DNA of 22,573 nucleotides from an uncultured Blautia sp. (GCA_934424575.1 CAKRXU010000040.1:1-22573); one strand, 5' to 3'. Shown: positions 1 to 8,059, counted from the stretch's first letter. Made by a program: numbers and translations. Notes: generated from the letters alone by a model not told the origin.

Positions 1-60
1 CAGTACCGTAAGGTATTCACCAATGCAGTAGTGGTAGAAGCAAGAATCCCCCTGCTTTAG
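1..60 (+). CDS. Partial C-terminus of a TnpB-like (IS605 OrfB) protein
   Basis: From the first base there is an open frame of 19 codons that ends VEARIPLL and stops at TAG (58-60). The stop lies inside the hairpin typical of the right end of IS200/IS605-group elements, where tnpB characteristically runs into the end structure. Only this tail is in the window, so the call rests on the arrangement (open frame, then C-rich/G-rich hairpin, then GTGTCAA) and not on any domain. The rest of the gene, if present, lies to the left. It could also be a chance open frame in a remnant element. Confidence 0.45.
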   Translation, partial: QYRKVFTNAVVVEARIPLL

Positions 61-77
61 CTGTGGGGAGTGTCAAC
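41..77 (+). mobile_element. Right end hairpin of an IS200/IS605-type element
   Basis: A hairpin is visible: TCCCC (47-51) pairs with GGGGA (65-69), with an inner GCT/AGC pairing around TT, followed by GTGTCAA. This matches the usual right-end structure of IS605-group elements, which in TnpB elements also supplies the 3' part of the guide RNA. The element boundary is probably near 75-77. The left end is outside the window. Confidence 0.55.
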
Positions 78-146
78 ATTGTAGTATCTGTTCTGGCTGA
101 TACAAGAGGAAAAGCAAAATAATCAAAATATGTGAATAGATAAATC

Positions 147-677
147 TCACATCAGCACACATGCCACATACGCAAGCGTATTCGGACCATAATAGTATTT
201 CAGGTTATTCTTCTGACATACTTCCGATACCAGCATACCGCATGCTTCCATCGAAGAGATCCTTTTTCGCGGGAAGCGGCAGGGTGCATCCGGGTAGGTG
301 CAGGTTTTGCAGAGCATGCAGCATCCGGTTCCGAGTGGCAGGAAAGAAAAATGAGAGGCGTGGAGTTTTTCGAGGAACGCAAGGAAATGTTCCTGGTGAA
401 GATTCTGCGCCTTCATCATGCCATCCCAGTCAAATTCATCTTCTAATTTTGTAACAGTCTGTACAAGAATTCCCTCTTTATAACAATAAATACTTCCACG
501 AAGCTGATCCAGAGTTCCACACCCAGGAGGACAGCTCCAGCGTTTGGCATACTGCTGGCATCCCTGGGCGCACATGTCCCGGACATCCTGTTTTAATTCG
601 ATGGTTGCAGTATCCAGCGGTGCTGTATGAGTAAATCCTGATTCTAAAGCCAGGTTTTTAAGTTCTTCGTAATTCAT
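147..677 (-). CDS. DUF2284 cysteine-rich putative metal-binding protein
   Basis: This 176-residue protein has two cysteine clusters: C36, C40, C49 and C53 (within a WSCPPGCG stretch), and C119, C120, C123, C126 and C133 (GCCMLCKTC then APCRFP). This pattern and length fit the DUF2284 family of predicted metal or iron-sulfur proteins, whose biochemical role is not established. It starts at ATG 677, only two bases past the TAG stop of the upstream activator gene. Its GGAG ribosome site lies inside the end of that gene, so the two are almost certainly translationally coupled. The partnership with a corrinoid activator suggests an accessory role in electron delivery or metal handling for corrinoid methyl transfer; that is inference. 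No obvious poly-T terminator follows it before the IS end. Confidence 0.85.
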   Translation of the reverse strand: MNYEELKNLALESGFTHTAPLDTATIELKQDVRDMCAQGCQQYAKRWSCPPGCGTLDQLRGSIYCYKEGILVQTVTKLEDEFDWDGMMKAQNLHQEHFLAFLEKLHASHFSFLPLGTGCCMLCKTCTYPDAPCRFPRKRISSMEACGMLVSEVCQKNNLKYYYGPNTLAYVACVLM

Positions 678-679
678 TT

Positions 680-2140
680 CTATTCTTCTCCAAACATTAA
701 ATAATCGATATAACAGTCCTGAAATTCCGGACAGGATGCCAGCTCCAGAAATTCTGTCTTGGCAGCAAGAAACTGGCTGTAAGCAAATTCACGGCGATTT
801 AAGGCACAGAGCTTTGCACCTTCTCCGGCGGCATTTCCAATCGTTTTAATGCGATCAAGAAGCGCAGGAGGTATCATACCGATCCGGCATGCAGAGACCG
901 GGTTCATGTAATTTCCAAAAGCTCCGGCAAGATATACTTTACGGATATCTCCTGCAGATACCTGCATCCGCTTGGCGAGAAGTTCAATGCCGGAGCGGAT
1001 GGCAGATTTGGCAAATTGAACTTCAGAAATATCTTTCTGGGTCAGAGTAACTGCAGAAGTACCGATTCGATATTCCGGAGCCTGCATCAGACCAGCTTCA
1101 CTTAAGAATCCAGTGTCCAGAAGAGCGGCGGTCAGATCCAGCAGTCCTGATCCGCACAATCCCCTGACCTCAGCATTTCCGATGGTATGATAACAGATTT
1201 CTCCGTTTTTTACAGAAACATGATCGATGGCTCCGGGAATTCCCCGCATGCCGCAAGAGATTCTGGCTCCTTCAAAAGCAGGCCCGGCAGCAGTGGAACA
1301 GGCAATCTGACGATGGCGGTCCCCCAGGACCATTTCCCCATTTGTACCAATGTCGATCATAAGAGTCAATTCATCAAGCTGGTCAAAATGAACAGAAGTC
1401 ATACATGCAACGGTATCGGCACCGACAAAACCGGCTATATTTGGAAGGATGCGGATACGCCCCTCTGGATGAATGGGAAGCAGCGGAGCGGCAGGAATCT
1501 CCATGGCATTGGAAACCTTTGGCATATAGGGCGGTACGGTCAGCGGCGAAGGATCGATGCCAAGGAAAAGATGATGCATGGCAGTATTACCGACAACACA
1601 GGCGAGAGTGATCACCGAAAGCGGGATACCGGCTTTGGCGGCTGCTTTGACGGCAAGGCTTGCGAGGATATGTGTAATGCAGTCCTGAAGCTCTGAAGAG
1701 TGATTTTTCAGAACATATTCGATCCGGGATATTACATCCGCACCATAAGCAGTCTGAGGGTTCAGTATACTTTCTTTGGCAAGTTCTTCGCCGGAGATAC
1801 CGTCCAGAAGATAACAGACAACAGTTGTGGTTCCGATATCATATGCAAGGATATATCTGTCACGGCCATCCGGCTGTACGGAAACAGAGGTGCCATGCTT
1901 CAGGATCTGCATGTCAGATTTCTCAGGAATACGGACTGTGATATTGTCCCGGATCACAGTCTGGCATGCCAGAGACTTTCTGCCATTTATATAAACGATG
2001 CATTTACCACATTTTCCATTGCCGCCGCAGGGAGCTTCCGGGGCAAGTGAATTCTGCTGGAGAATGTGGAGCAGGTTTTCACCCTCATCTGCATTTAAAA
2101 TCCGATCATATGGTAAAACAGTAATTTGATAAGTATTCAT
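680..2140 (-). CDS. RACo-type reductive activator of corrinoid proteins (2Fe-2S + ASKHA ATPase)
   Basis: The product has 486 residues. The N-terminal 90 form a plant-type 2Fe-2S ferredoxin domain with C38, C44, C47 and C59 (PCGGNGKCGKC). From about residue 97 follows an ASKHA (actin/Hsp70-like) ATPase region with DIGTTT at 101-106 and later MIDIGTNGE and GLCGSGLLD. Proteins of this type use ATP to drive electron transfer that returns inactive Co(II) corrinoid to Co(I). It is shorter than the roughly 600-residue RACo, so the middle region appears reduced. The frame could open at 2212, but ATG 2140 is preferred: it has AGAAAGG nine bases upstream, aligns with the ferredoxin start, and position 2212 falls in the likely -35 box. 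It is divergent from the corrinoid methyltransferase, its obvious client, and coupled to the DUF2284 gene. Confidence 0.92.
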   Translation of the reverse strand: MNTYQITVLPYDRILNADEGENLLHILQQNSLAPEAPCGGNGKCGKCIVYINGRKSLACQTVIRDNITVRIPEKSDMQILKHGTSVSVQPDGRDRYILAYDIGTTTVVCYLLDGISGEELAKESILNPQTAYGADVISRIEYVLKNHSSELQDCITHILASLAVKAAAKAGIPLSVITLACVVGNTAMHHLFLGIDPSPLTVPPYMPKVSNAMEIPAAPLLPIHPEGRIRILPNIAGFVGADTVACMTSVHFDQLDELTLMIDIGTNGEMVLGDRHRQIACSTAAGPAFEGARISCGMRGIPGAIDHVSVKNGEICYHTIGNAEVRGLCGSGLLDLTAALLDTGFLSEAGLMQAPEYRIGTSAVTLTQKDISEVQFAKSAIRSGIELLAKRMQVSAGDIRKVYLAGAFGNYMNPVSACRIGMIPPALLDRIKTIGNAAGEGAKLCALNRREFAYSQFLAAKTEFLELASCPEFQDCYIDYLMFGEE

Positions 2141-2183
2141 TTTTCTGCGCCTTTCTATCCGCGTTGCCGAAAATCTTTTTTCC

Positions 2184-2212
2184 AATATAGCATTGTAAAC
2201 TCGGAAATACAA
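2184..2212 (-). promoter_or_regulatory. Probable promoter of the activator/DUF2284 unit
   Basis: On the minus strand TTGTAT (2212-2207) is followed after 17 bases by TATATT (2189-2184). Transcription would begin about 35 bases upstream of the ATG at 2140. The -10 is good and the -35 is partial. It also argues against translation starting at 2212. Confidence 0.5.
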
Positions 2213-2244
2213 TATTTTACTGCGAACGGTAATGGAATCACAGT

Positions 2245-2274
2245 AAGATAGTATACATCAATCAAAAGATAGTA
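2245..2274. promoter_or_regulatory. Direct repeat AAGATAGTA, 21 bp apart (candidate activator site)
   Basis: AAGATAGTA occurs at 2245-2253 and again at 2266-2274, exactly 21 bases apart, or two helical turns. The second copy ends where the weak -35 (near 2274-2279) of the methyltransferase promoter would be, with a -10-like TATAAA at 2297-2302. Direct repeats at 21-bp spacing next to a poor -35 are the arrangement used by AraC-family activators. An AraC-family gene lies at 8438. Assignment of the binding protein is inference. Confidence 0.4.
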
Positions 2275-2314
2275 GAAGTTATAACCCTTTGGATATTATA
2301 AAATAAAAGTGCGG

Positions 2315-2344
2315 GACAGATCATATAAGCGGACATGATCTGTC
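2315..2344. repeat. Perfect 10-bp inverted repeat in the methyltransferase leader
   Basis: GACAGATCAT (2315-2324) and ATGATCTGTC (2335-2344) are exact reverse complements around a 10-base loop. The repeat lies between the likely transcription start and the ribosome site at 2375-2380. No poly-T follows, so it is not an intrinsic terminator. It could be an operator or a leader hairpin affecting message stability or translation. Confidence 0.6.
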
Positions 2345-2390
2345 AAATGAGAAGGTGTTTGACAATGGCACATCAGGAGGGAACAAAATA

Positions 2391-5219
2391 ATGATCATAA
2401 TAGGAGAGAAACTGAACGGATCTATTCCGTCAGTTGCCAAGGCAATCTCTGAGAAGGATGCGGATCTGATCAGAGAAAGAGCCAGAATGCAGGCAGAAGC
2501 GGGTGCTACATTTCTGGACGTATGTGCGTCTGTAGAAGAGGACGTAGAAGTAGAAACACTGAAATGGATGATCGATCTTGTACAGGAAGTAACAGATACA
2601 CCGATCTGTGTGGACAGCCCGAGTGCAAAATCCTGCGTAGCAGCGATCCCATTCTGCAAGAGACCAGGTCTTATCAACTCTGTATCTCTTGAAGGTGATA
2701 AAATCGATACCATTTTCCCGGTAATTGCGGACACAGACTGGGAATGCGTAGCACTTCTGTGCGATAATGATGGTATTCCGGATTCCGTAGAGCGACGTAT
2801 GAAAATTTTCTTCGGAATTATGGAAAAAGCAAAACAGTACGGCATTGCACCAAGCCGTTTACATATTGACCCACTGGTTGTAACTTTAGGAACAGATCAG
2901 ACTGCATTAACTGTATTTGCAGATTGCTGCAGAAGAATTAAATCTGAATATCCGGACATCCACATCACAAGTGGACTTTCCAATATTTCTTTCGGACTTC
3001 CGGTGAGAAAAAATATCAACCAGGCATTTATGGTACTGGCTATGAATGCTGGTATGGACAGTGCGATTGTTGACCCGACCAACAAGAATATGATCGGTAT
3101 GATCTATGCAACAAATGCACTGTTAGAGCGTGATGAATACTGCCTGCAGTATATTGATAAATTTGGAAACAAAGCCGCTGAAGAAGTACAGCCTGCACCG
3201 GCTTCTCCACTTGATGAGAAGATGCAGAAAGTATTCAAATTAACTCAGGATGGTAAGAACAAAGAAATCGGACAGGCCGTTCAGGAAGCACTTGATGCAG
3301 GCTGTGACCCGACTGCTATCTTAAATGACGCAATGATTGGAGCTATGGCTGTCGTAGGTGATAACTTCAAGAAAGAGATCATCTTCGTTCCGCAGATGCT
3401 TGCAGCAGCACGTGCTATGAAAGCCGGTGTGGATGTATTGAAACCATATCTTGCGACAGGTGAAGCAGGAAGCGCAGGAACCATTATCCTTGGTACTGTA
3501 GCAGGTGACCTTCACGATATCGGTAAAAACCTTGTAGGTATGATGTTTGAGAGTGCCGGATTCGAAGTTATCGACCTTGGCGTTGATGTACCGATCCAGA
3601 CATTCATTGATGAAGTAAATTCACACAAAGAAGCAAGTATTGTAGCTCTTTCTGCTCTTCTTACAACAACAATGCCGTCACTTCGTGACACTGTTGCAGC
3701 ACTTCTGAAACAGCCATTCCGTAACCGTGTCAAGATCATGGTTGGAGGTGCTCCGATCAGCCAGGAATTCGCTGATGAGATCGGTGCAGATGCTTATACA
3801 GAAGATGCAGCTTCCGCAGCAGAGCAGGCTAAGAAATATGCAGAATCCGGATTCTGTGCAAAAGCAGCAGCCGGTGAATTTGATGATATTCCGGTAGAAG
3901 GTGCAGAACCGGTACAGGAAGAAGCCAAAGAAGAAGCTCCGAAGGCAGAAGAAAAAGTTTCTGAAACACCTAAATTCGAAAAAGGCTCCGTAGATTTAAG
4001 CAAGATCCAGCTTCCGAAACCAGGAGAAGGCTACAAGCTTAACTGGGAAGCAACCAAAGAAAAATTTGCTAATTACTGGCAGCACAAAAACACCGGAAGA
4101 CCGCTGATGTGTGTTATCGCCAGAAGACCGGAAGTAGAGCAGTATTCAGACGGAACACCTGTTGAGGGTGGCTATCTGGATCAGATCTGCCAGGGTAAAT
4201 ATTACAACATGCCGGAAGAACTGAAATGGAAAGACATGGAAGACAAATACCAGAATGCACAGAGGATCGTAGACCGTTATCGTTACTTCTGCGATACACA
4301 TGCATTCCTTGGAGAGAGTTTCCCGAACCTGAACATCGACTTTGGTCCAGGATCCGTAGCATCTTACCTCGGATCTGAGATCGGATTCAAAGAAGATACT
4401 GTATGGTTCAACAAATGTCTGGACAGCTGGGAAGGTGTACCGAAACTTACTTTTGACCCGGAAAACAAATGGTTCAAAAAACACATCCAGCTTGCAAAAG
4501 ACTGTAAGGAACTGGCAGGAGACGATTTTGTTGTAGATATGCCTGACCTTATGGAAAACATCGATGTACTTGCTTCTCTGCGCGGTGCACAGGATATCCT
4601 GTTTGACCTGCTGGATGAGCCGGATATGATCGGTGAGAGAATTCAGGAAGTAACCGATGTTTACTATGAATACTATGACCGTTTCTATGATATCATCAAA
4701 GACGAAAACGGCGGAAACGCTTACACTGTATTCCAGATCTGGGGACCTGGAAGAACTGTAAAATTACAGTGCGATTTCTCTGCAATGATGTCACCGGAAG
4801 ACTTCAGAAAATACATTCAGCCATCCTTACGTGAGCAGAGTGAGAAAGTAGACCATGTCCTGTATCATCTTGATGGACCGGCTGCGATCAAACACATGGA
4901 TGCACTGATGGAAATCGATGGAATTGACGCTCTGCAGTGGACAAGTGGAGATGCAGGCCCGGACGGAACACTTCCGGACTGGGATGTGATCTACGATAAA
5001 GCAATTGCAGCAGGAAAATCCATCTGGGTAAAAGTTTACTCAGGAGAATTCGAAGACTGGATCAAGAACGTAGACCGTATCGTTAAGAAATATGGTTCTC
5101 ACAGCTTATTCCTTCTGTTCCCGGAAATGTCTCTGGAACAGGCTGCATACCTTCTTGACTATGCAGATAAGAACTGGAGCGATGTAAAAGGAACTTATGT
5201 AGAATCTCTCGGAAGATAA
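2391..5219 (+). CDS. Three-domain corrinoid methyltransferase: pterin-binding MT + B12-binding + UroD-like MT
   Basis: The 942-residue product has four parts. Residues 1-262 are a pterin-binding (DHPS-type) barrel opening IIIGEKLNGSIPSV, as in methyl-tetrahydrofolate:corrinoid methyltransferases. Residues 275-485 are a B12-binding unit: a helical cap followed by a Rossmann fold with D373-L-H375-D-I-G378, H375 being the expected lower cobalt ligand. Residues 487-545 are an acidic Ala/Glu/Pro linker. Residues 548-942 are a uroporphyrinogen-decarboxylase-like barrel, the fold used by O-demethylase MT1 enzymes such as MtvB. Known systems keep these as separate proteins. The fusion could take a methyl group from a substrate, carry it on corrinoid and pass it to tetrahydrofolate. 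ATG 2391 is chosen over GTG 2355 because AGGAGG (2375-2380) sits 10 bases upstream. The gene is monocistronic with its own terminator. The substrate is unknown. Confidence 0.88.
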   Translation: MIIIGEKLNGSIPSVAKAISEKDADLIRERARMQAEAGATFLDVCASVEEDVEVETLKWMIDLVQEVTDTPICVDSPSAKSCVAAIPFCKRPGLINSVSLEGDKIDTIFPVIADTDWECVALLCDNDGIPDSVERRMKIFFGIMEKAKQYGIAPSRLHIDPLVVTLGTDQTALTVFADCCRRIKSEYPDIHITSGLSNISFGLPVRKNINQAFMVLAMNAGMDSAIVDPTNKNMIGMIYATNALLERDEYCLQYIDKFGNKAAEEVQPAPASPLDEKMQKVFKLTQDGKNKEIGQAVQEALDAGCDPTAILNDAMIGAMAVVGDNFKKEIIFVPQMLAAARAMKAGVDVLKPYLATGEAGSAGTIILGTVAGDLHDIGKNLVGMMFESAGFEVIDLGVDVPIQTFIDEVNSHKEASIVALSALLTTTMPSLRDTVAALLKQPFRNRVKIMVGGAPISQEFADEIGADAYTEDAASAAEQAKKYAESGFCAKAAAGEFDDIPVEGAEPVQEEAKEEAPKAEEKVSETPKFEKGSVDLSKIQLPKPGEGYKLNWEATKEKFANYWQHKNTGRPLMCVIARRPEVEQYSDGTPVEGGYLDQICQGKYYNMPEELKWKDMEDKYQNAQRIVDRYRYFCDTHAFLGESFPNLNIDFGPGSVASYLGSEIGFKEDTVWFNKCLDSWEGVPKLTFDPENKWFKKHIQLAKDCKELAGDDFVVDMPDLMENIDVLASLRGAQDILFDLLDEPDMIGERIQEVTDVYYEYYDRFYDIIKDENGGNAYTVFQIWGPGRTVKLQCDFSAMMSPEDFRKYIQPSLREQSEKVDHVLYHLDGPAAIKHMDALMEIDGIDALQWTSGDAGPDGTLPDWDVIYDKAIAAGKSIWVKVYSGEFEDWIKNVDRIVKKYGSHSLFLLFPEMSLEQAAYLLDYADKNWSDVKGTYVESLGR

Positions 5220-5262
5220 ACCCTTATATTAATATAGTTGAATCCCAAATTCAAATAAACGG

Positions 5263-5302
5263 GAGCCGCCAGGCAATGTCACGACCTGACGGCTCTTTTT
5301 TT
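5263..5302 (+). terminator. Intrinsic terminator after the corrinoid methyltransferase
   Basis: GAGCCG-C-CAGG (5263-5273) pairs with CCTG-A-CGGCTC (5285-5295), with one mismatch. Seven T residues follow at 5296-5302. It separates the methyltransferase transcript from the isomerase unit. Confidence 0.88.
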
Positions 5303-5364
5303 GCCGCATGCAACCTGTCAAAGCATACGAAAATGATGTGTTTATAAAGGCGTAATTTATATAA

Positions 5365-5440
5365 TTTACACAAAAAATCATAAGAAAGTATAGATTGTGC
5401 GGAAGAAAAAAGAGGAATATTCTCATTTAGAAAGTATAAT
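5365..5440 (+). promoter_or_regulatory. Probable promoter region of the isomerase unit
   Basis: TTTACA (5365-5370) is followed after 18 bases by TATAGA (5389-5394). A second perfect TATAAT lies at 5435-5440 without a recognisable -35. The ten bases AGAAAGTATA occur twice, at 5383-5392 and 5429-5438, overlapping both candidate -10 boxes. They differ by one base from AGATAGTATA upstream of the methyltransferase. Which start is used cannot be decided from the sequence. Confidence 0.4.
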
Positions 5441-5503
5441 TAGAGACATATTAAGGGATGCAACTATATAAGGTGAACAAATGAAAGAGAGGTTTTTTTA
5501 ATC

Positions 5504-6871
5504 ATGAAACAGAAAGCAATGGATGTAAAACTCGTAGTAAGACCACTGATCGGATGTCTGACACATACACACTTCTGGGAAGGCCCATGTCGTGCAGGTC
5601 ACAAAGAAGACATGACTGTTGAGGCAGAAACAAAGGCAGCAGATGAGACATTTAAAGAATCTGTAGAAGCTCTGAAAGGTGTGATTGATGAAGTTCAGTT
5701 CACAGAGCCGATGGATGTTCGTTATGATGAATCTTTCGTAGTAAAGAAAGATCTGTTTGAAAAAATCGGCGAAAATCTTGATGAGATCGATTGCTTCCTG
5801 TGCATGGGGTGGAGAATTCCAAAACTGGAACGCTACAACAAACCGGTAATCATCTGGCAGAACGGAAACGAAGGAATCGACTTTGCAGCTTACTGCCGTT
5901 CTATCGGAGTAGAAGCTTATGTAGCAATGGATCTTCAGGATGTAAACGAGATCGCACATATCCTCTGGGTAAGAAAAGCCGTTCGCAACACAAGAGCACT
6001 TGTACTTACAGCAGGATCTTTGCCAACATTCGGTATCCAGAGCCTGATCCGTGATCCGGAAGTTCTCCGTCAGCGTTATGGATTTGAAGTAGTAAAACTT
6101 CCATTCACATCTATCTTCAAATATATGGATGAGATCACAGACGAAGAAGCAAAACCGATCGCCGACAAGATCATTGCAGGTTCTACAGATACACAGGTAA
6201 ATACAGACTGGTTCCTCAACGACGTGAAATATTATCTGGCAGCTAAGAAAATGATGGATATCTATGACTGCAACGCATTCTCAACTGCATGTCATGAACT
6301 CTGCACAACAGAGATCCCGCAGAACCGTAAATTTACACCATGTATGTGCCATTCCATCATGAAAGACGAAGGAATCCCGAGCGGATGCGAGGAAGACCTG
6401 AATGCACTTATGGCTATGCTGATCATGCAGTACGCTGCAAACCGTCCAGCATTCATGGGTAACCCGAACCATGAGACAGACGAACTGCTTCGTATCCACC
6501 ATGCAGTACCGGCACTTTGCATGAATGGTTATGGAACAAAACCACTGGAATACAAACTGTGGGCATTCACTGGTCAGGGATTTGGTGGAAAACTGCAGGT
6601 TGACTTCACAGAGAACGATGATGACTATGTAACACTTGGCCGTTTCAACCCGGCAGGCGATACCATCTGCATCAAGAAAGGTAAAGTTATCCGTTCCGAA
6701 TATGCAGATACATACTGCAGCCCGTACTACTACATCCAGATGGATGACGCAAGAGAATATATGCACAATCTGGCAGGCTTTGGTCATCATCAGGTACTTA
6801 TCTTTGGTGATTACACAAAACTTATCAAAAAGATTGCAAAGGTTATGAACTTTAACGTACTGGAAGGATGA
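5504..6871 (+). CDS. L-fucose isomerase-family sugar isomerase-like protein
   Basis: The 455-residue cytosolic protein resembles the L-fucose/L-arabinose isomerase superfamily (COG2407). Supporting features are an acidic metal-site stretch GCEEDLNALMAM near 294-305 (E296/E297 candidate ligands), paired histidines H332-H333 and H428-H429 near the C-terminus, and a two-part layout with a closing GHHQVLIFGDYTKL segment. Family members interconvert aldoses and ketoses using Mn2+. The overall sequence is divergent, so the sugar cannot be named and a different reaction is possible. ATG 5504 follows a GAGAGG at rather long spacing (11 bases). It heads a unit with the PLP enzyme and small protein downstream, and lies beside a corrinoid demethylase-like gene, which suggests processing of a sugar released by demethylation. 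Confidence 0.75.
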   Translation: MKQKAMDVKLVVRPLIGCLTHTHFWEGPCRAGHKEDMTVEAETKAADETFKESVEALKGVIDEVQFTEPMDVRYDESFVVKKDLFEKIGENLDEIDCFLCMGWRIPKLERYNKPVIIWQNGNEGIDFAAYCRSIGVEAYVAMDLQDVNEIAHILWVRKAVRNTRALVLTAGSLPTFGIQSLIRDPEVLRQRYGFEVVKLPFTSIFKYMDEITDEEAKPIADKIIAGSTDTQVNTDWFLNDVKYYLAAKKMMDIYDCNAFSTACHELCTTEIPQNRKFTPCMCHSIMKDEGIPSGCEEDLNALMAMLIMQYAANRPAFMGNPNHETDELLRIHHAVPALCMNGYGTKPLEYKLWAFTGQGFGGKLQVDFTENDDDYVTLGRFNPAGDTICIKKGKVIRSEYADTYCSPYYYIQMDDAREYMHNLAGFGHHQVLIFGDYTKLIKKIAKVMNFNVLEG

Positions 6872-6877
6872 TTCCGA

Positions 6878-8044
6878 ATGGTTTATCTGAATAACGCGGC
6901 TACATCATGGCCGAAACCTTCCTGCGTGAATGAAGCTGTACAGGCGTGTCTTATGGACACGCCTGCTTCACAATTCAGGGGAGGAAGCGCGATTTTAAAA
7001 AAAGATGTGGAAGTACTCTGTCGTGAAGCTATGGGGGAACTACTGGGGATAGCAGAGAGTGAGAGGATTTTTTTTACATCAGGGGCAACAGAAAGTTTGA
7101 ATACTGTCCTGTGTGGACTCGATTATGGAAAAGCAGGAAACAGCATTCTCGTGACACAGACAGAGCATAACAGTGTCCTGCGTCCGCTTATGAATCAGTC
7201 GGCATTAAAAGAGCATCCGGTAAAAATCATCTCCTGCACCGCGATTGGCGCAGTGACAGAGGAACTGCTGGAACAGGCACTGGAAGAAGAGCGGCAGGAC
7301 GGACGGCAGGCAGCAGCACTTGTGGTCAATCATTGCTCGAATGTAACGGGATATGTGCAGAACATGGACATGATCAGCAGGTTCGCAAAGAAAAACAACC
7401 TTTGTCTGATAGTGGATGTTTCCCAGAGCGCAGGCTGTATTCCGGTATATGCAGATCAGTGGAAAGCAGATGCGGTTATTTTTACAGGTCACAAAAGTCT
7501 TATGGGTATGCAGGGCAGTGGTGGATTTTATATCAGAGAAGGTATTTCACTGAAGCCGTTGAAATATGGGGGAACAGGACGTAACAGTAAGCAGCTGACC
7601 TATGAAGATGAAGATTATGAATATGAAGTTGGCACACAGAACCTTCCGGGAATCACGGCATTGCTGGCTGGAGTGAATTTTGTACGTGAAACAGGAGTTG
7701 ACATGATCCATAAAAAAGAAATGGCACTTATGGAGAAACTGTATGAAGCTCTGGAGAAGATCCCGGGAATCCAGGTATACGGAAATTCTAAGGAATGCAG
7801 GGGACCTGTCATGAGTCTGAACTTCAAAGGCCTGACAGCTTCCGATGCGGCATATATCCTGGAAAGTGGGTATGGAATCACGGTACGTGCGGGACTTCAC
7901 TGTTCTCCACTGATCCATGAAGCTATGGGAACACAAAAGAACGGAACGATCCGCATAAGCATATCTTACTTTACAAAAGAGAAGGACATACAGGAATTTC
8001 TTACAGCGGCAGAGCAGATCGCAGGCTCTGTGGCAGGACGATGA
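6878..8044 (+). CDS. Cysteine desulfurase-family class V aminotransferase
   Basis: This 388-residue PLP enzyme of fold type I opens YLNNAATSWPKP. It has H97 in TEHNS, D180 in VDVSQSAG, the Schiff-base lysine K206 in TGHKSLMG, and a cysteine, C342, in the RAGLHCSPL loop where SufS-type enzymes carry the persulfide-forming residue. The layout matches the cysteine desulfurase-related family (TIGR01977 type) found in many Firmicutes. It likely removes sulfur or selenium from cysteine or a related compound, but no IscU/SufU, thiI or selD partner is present here. It starts six bases after the isomerase stop, with its GGAAGG ribosome site inside the isomerase end, so it is co-translated with it. Its job in a sugar/corrinoid setting is unclear. 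Confidence 0.85.
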   Translation: MVYLNNAATSWPKPSCVNEAVQACLMDTPASQFRGGSAILKKDVEVLCREAMGELLGIAESERIFFTSGATESLNTVLCGLDYGKAGNSILVTQTEHNSVLRPLMNQSALKEHPVKIISCTAIGAVTEELLEQALEEERQDGRQAAALVVNHCSNVTGYVQNMDMISRFAKKNNLCLIVDVSQSAGCIPVYADQWKADAVIFTGHKSLMGMQGSGGFYIREGISLKPLKYGGTGRNSKQLTYEDEDYEYEVGTQNLPGITALLAGVNFVRETGVDMIHKKEMALMEKLYEALEKIPGIQVYGNSKECRGPVMSLNFKGLTASDAAYILESGYGITVRAGLHCSPLIHEAMGTQKNGTIRISISYFTKEKDIQEFLTAAEQIAGSVAGR

Positions 8045-8059
8045 ACAGGGGAAAAGTTT

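Noticed and set aside
2141..2212. N-terminal extension of the corrinoid activator (24 extra residues)
   Set aside because: It would start at the -35 of the likely promoter and lacks a ribosome site. The ferredoxin fold begins at ATG 2140, which has AGAAAGG upstream.
2213..2390. Cobalamin riboswitch upstream of the corrinoid genes
   Set aside because: I looked for a B12 box in the leaders before 2391 and 5504 and saw none. The leaders are short and AT-rich.
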